This document shows, in pieces, positions 3,770-6,266 of a DNA stretch of 6,266 nucleotides. Positions within the stretch are counted from its first letter, which is position 1. Each line of letters begins with the position of its first letter. A program made the position numbers and the translations under genes. This DNA comes from SIG480 sp045636165. GTDB lineage: Bacteria; Bacillota; Clostridia; Oscillospirales; JAAYXM01. The stretch lies in assembly GCA_045636165.1 (NCBI GenBank), contig JAZTWZ010000107.1, forward strand, positions 1-6,266, given 5' to 3'. A model generated the notes under the pieces. That model had not been told where the DNA came from, searched no databases, and saw only the letters and a program-made list of their open reading frames with translations.

Positions 3770-6266
3770 ATGGGCGTTATTTCTAAAATTTTCGGTACAA
3801 GAAGCGAAAGGGAGATAAAGAAACTTCTCCCACTCGTTGATAAGACAGAATCTCTTGCGGAGGAAATGCGTTCTCTTTCCGATACAGAACTTTCCGCAAA
3901 GACAGATGAGTTTAAATCTCGCCTTAAGAACGGCGAGAGCCTTGACGATATCCTGCCTGAGGCGTTTGCGACCGTCCGCGAGGCGGCATACCGCGTTCTC
4001 GGACTGTATGCTTTCCGCGTCCAGCTCATCGGCGGTATCGTTCTTCATCAGGGTAGAATCGCCGAAATGAAGACAGGTGAAGGAAAAACTCTCGTCGCGA
4101 TTTTCCCTGCTTACCTCAACGCGCTCACGGGTGAGGGCGTTCACATCGTTACGGTCAACGACTACCTCGCAAAATATCAGGGCGAGCTTATGGGCAGAGT
4201 TTTTCGTTTCCTCGGTCTTTCCGTTGGCATCATCGTTCACGGTCTCACTCACGAAGAGCGAAGAGCTGCTCACCACGCCGACATCACCTACGGAACAAAC
4301 AACGAGCTCGGTTTTGACTATCTCCGTGACAATATGGCTCTTTACAAGGAGCAGATGGTAGGAAGAAGCAACCATGCGTTTGCAATCGTTGACGAGGTCG
4401 ACTCCATCCTCATTGACGAAGCAAGAACTCCGCTTATCATCTCGGGTCAGGGCGAGAAGCCGACTCATATCTACCGCGAAGCTGACCGTTTTGCGGCATC
4501 ACTTAGGAAGATTGTTTTCGCATCCGTTGACGAAAAAGAAGAGCAGGACAACCTCGGCGGCGACTATATCATTGACGAAAAGCGCCGAAGCGCAACTCTC
4601 ACAGCTTCGGGAATTGCAAAAGCCGAGCGCGCATTCGGAATCGAAAACCTTTCCGACCCTGAAAACGCAGAGCTTTTCCACCACATCAACCAGGCTATCC
4701 GCGCCCGTGGAATTATGAAGCGCGATATTGACTATGTCGTCCGCGATAACGAAATTATAATTGTTGACGAATTTACAGGTCGCCTTATGATAGGCAGAAG
4801 ATATTCCGAAGGTCTTCATCAAGCAATAGAGGCAAAGGAAGGCGTTGATATCCAGAACGAGAGCAAGACCCTTGCTACCATCACCTTCCAGAACTACTTC
4901 AGAATGTACGACAAGCTCTCGGGTATGACGGGTACTGCGCTCACGGAAGAGGTTGAGTTTGAGTCTATTTACAGTCTTGATGTTATCGAGATTCCGACAA
5001 ACCGTCCGATGATACGCCGCGACCTTACCGACGCCGTATATAAGACCGAGGCAGGTAAATTCCGCGCAGTAGTACGGCAGATTCGCGAATGTAACGAAAA
5101 GGGTCAGCCTGTCCTTGTCGGTACGGTTTCGATCGAGAAGAGTGAGCTTGTCTCGGCTCTCCTCAAGAAAGAGAAAATCGCGCATAATGTCCTTAACGCA
5201 AAGCATCACGAAAAAGAAGCAGAAATCGTAGCGCAGGCAGGTAAGTCAGGCGCTGTCACGATTGCTACAAATATGGCAGGACGAGGAACCGACATTATGC
5301 TCGGAGGTAACGCAGATTTCCTCGCAAAGAGCGATTTGAGAAAACAAGGCATGGACGAAGTCACCATCGTTGATGCAGGAGGCTCTGCTCCGACGAATGA
5401 CCCGGAGATTCTCGATGCGCGCGCAAAATACAAAGAATTATATTCAAAATACAAAACTCTCTGCGATACAGAGGCAGAGCGTGTCCGTGAGGCAGGCGGT
5501 CTCTTCATCATCGGTACTGAACGCCACGAGTCACGCCGTATAGACAACCAGCTCCGCGGTCGAAGCGGCCGTCAGGGCGACCCTGGTGCATCGCGTTTCT
5601 TCCTTTCTCTTGAAGACGATATCATGCGTCTCTTCGGCTCAGAGCGCATTATGGGTATGATGAACGCGCTCGGTCTTGACGAAGATACTCCCATTGACCA
5701 GAAGATTCTTACAACTGCGCTTGAAAATGCACAGAAGAATGTTGAATCGAGAAACTTTGCAGCAAGAAAGAGCGTTCTCCAGTTTGACGATGTCATAAAT
5801 CAGCAGAGAACGATTATATACGACCAGCGTCAGTCAGTCATCGACGGCAAGGACATAACCGATGTCATAAAGAAAATGATTTCCGACACGATTTCTTCCG
5901 CCGTTTCCGAGGTTATGGGTGAGGAGAGATTCGTCCAGACGGAACATCTCGACCTTATCCGCGCAAGATTCCGCAGCATCTTCCTTACGGATGATGACCT
6001 GAAGCTTTCGCGCGACGAGCTTGACCGCGTTGACTATAGCCCCGAAGATCTAAAGAGCGACCTTTCAGAAATTGCAGAGAAAGTTTACTCTGAGCGTGAA
6101 GCGGCGGTTTCTCCCGAGCGTATGCGAGAAATTGAGCGCGTAATTCTTCACCAGAATGTAGATGAAAACTGGATGGATCATATCGACGCAATGAGCGACC
6201 TCCGCCCCGGAATAGGACTCCGCGCATACGCTCAGCACGACCCCATCGTCGTTTACAAGAGCGAAG
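3770..6266 (+). CDS. secA: Preprotein translocase ATPase SecA (3' end outside window)
   Basis: SecA is the ATP-driven motor that pushes unfolded preproteins through SecYEG. The reading frame is open for 832 codons from ATG 3770 to the window edge; family members usually have about 800-950 residues. Visible parts: Walker A MKTGEGKT (100-107), the conserved TYGTNNELGFDYLRD (173-187), Walker B DEVD (208-211) and DEARTPLIISG, the preprotein-crosslinking domain at about 225-370, VDEFTGRLM (332-340) and GMTGTA (385-390), then the second nucleotide-binding domain with TNMAGRGTDI (500-509) and GRSGRQGDPG (597-606), and helical scaffold and wing from about 615. The C-terminal linker and any zinc-binding Cys/His tail lie outside. 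AAAGGAA (3754-3760) precedes the ATG by nine bases, and an in-frame TGA at 3764 excludes an earlier start. About 60 residues (514-577) are inserted before GGLFIIGTERH, as seen in many clostridial SecA proteins. Confidence 0.98.
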   Translation, partial: MGVISKIFGTRSEREIKKLLPLVDKTESLAEEMRSLSDTELSAKTDEFKSRLKNGESLDDILPEAFATVREAAYRVLGLYAFRVQLIGGIVLHQGRIAEMKTGEGKTLVAIFPAYLNALTGEGVHIVTVNDYLAKYQGELMGRVFRFLGLSVGIIVHGLTHEERRAAHHADITYGTNNELGFDYLRDNMALYKEQMVGRSNHAFAIVDEVDSILIDEARTPLIISGQGEKPTHIYREADRFAASLRKIVFASVDEKEEQDNLGGDYIIDEKRRSATLTASGIAKAERAFGIENLSDPENAELFHHINQAIRARGIMKRDIDYVVRDNEIIIVDEFTGRLMIGRRYSEGLHQAIEAKEGVDIQNESKTLATITFQNYFRMYDKLSGMTGTALTEEVEFESIYSLDVIEIPTNRPMIRRDLTDAVYKTEAGKFRAVVRQIRECNEKGQPVLVGTVSIEKSELVSALLKKEKIAHNVLNAKHHEKEAEIVAQAGKSGAVTIATNMAGRGTDIMLGGNADFLAKSDLRKQGMDEVTIVDAGGSAPTNDPEILDARAKYKELYSKYKTLCDTEAERVREAGGLFIIGTERHESRRIDNQLRGRSGRQGDPGASRFFLSLEDDIMRLFGSERIMGMMNALGLDEDTPIDQKILTTALENAQKNVESRNFAARKSVLQFDDVINQQRTIIYDQRQSVIDGKDITDVIKKMISDTISSAVSEVMGEERFVQTEHLDLIRARFRSIFLTDDDLKLSRDELDRVDYSPEDLKSDLSEIAEKVYSEREAAVSPERMREIERVILHQNVDENWMDHIDAMSDLRPGIGLRAYAQHDPIVVYKSE

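Noticed and set aside
3701..4468. Long minus-strand frame of 255 codons opposite the start of secA
   Set aside because: It lies antisense to clear SecA motifs and the divergent promoter region, has no ribosome binding site or known domain, and is a product of secA codon bias.
4499..5209. Minus-strand frame of 236 codons inside secA
   Set aside because: Antisense shadow of the SecA crosslinking and motor domains; no recognisable protein features.

Overview
The window reads as chromosomal DNA of a low-to-moderate GC Gram-positive bacterium, most likely a clostridial member of Bacillota. The signs are purine-rich AAGGAG-type ribosome binding sites, sigma-A type promoters with 17-base spacers, hairpin-plus-T-run terminators, genome-encoded CCA ends on the tRNAs, and Firmicute-looking SecA and adenosylhomocysteinase sequences. 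Species cannot be named from the sequence alone.

Layout. (1) Positions 10-279 hold a compact tRNA unit: a full-consensus promoter (TTGACA, 17 bases, TATAAT), tRNA-Met(CAT), a short hairpin spacer, tRNA-Glu(TTC) and an intrinsic terminator. (2) Positions 326-2157 hold a translationally coupled pair with an ATGA overlap: a family 2 glycosyltransferase and a compact zinc exopeptidase-like hydrolase. This part is visibly more AT-rich than the right half and looks like accessory material beside a tRNA. A possible third cistron of 24 codons follows (2154-2228), again with an ATGA overlap, inside a stretch that can also fold as RNA. (3) Positions 2309-2373 carry two back-to-back terminators, one per strand, separating the convergent left operon from ahcY. 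(4) Positions 2382-3620 (minus) encode a short-form S-adenosylhomocysteine hydrolase. (5) Positions 3621-3769 form a divergent promoter region with a perfect 12-bp palindrome between the ahcY and secA promoters. (6) Positions 3770-6266 encode SecA, the preprotein translocase ATPase. It is complete at the N-terminus and cut by the window edge after 832 codons.

The tRNA unit, ahcY and secA are housekeeping. tRNAs serve translation, AhcY removes the methyltransferase by-product SAH, and SecA drives secretion. The less ordinary part is the glycosyltransferase/hydrolase pair. Both proteins end in basic, hydrophobic tails that suggest membrane-surface work, plausibly in making or trimming a cell-surface glycoconjugate. 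No substrate can be read from the sequence. There is no CRISPR array, insertion sequence, integrase or phage gene in the window.
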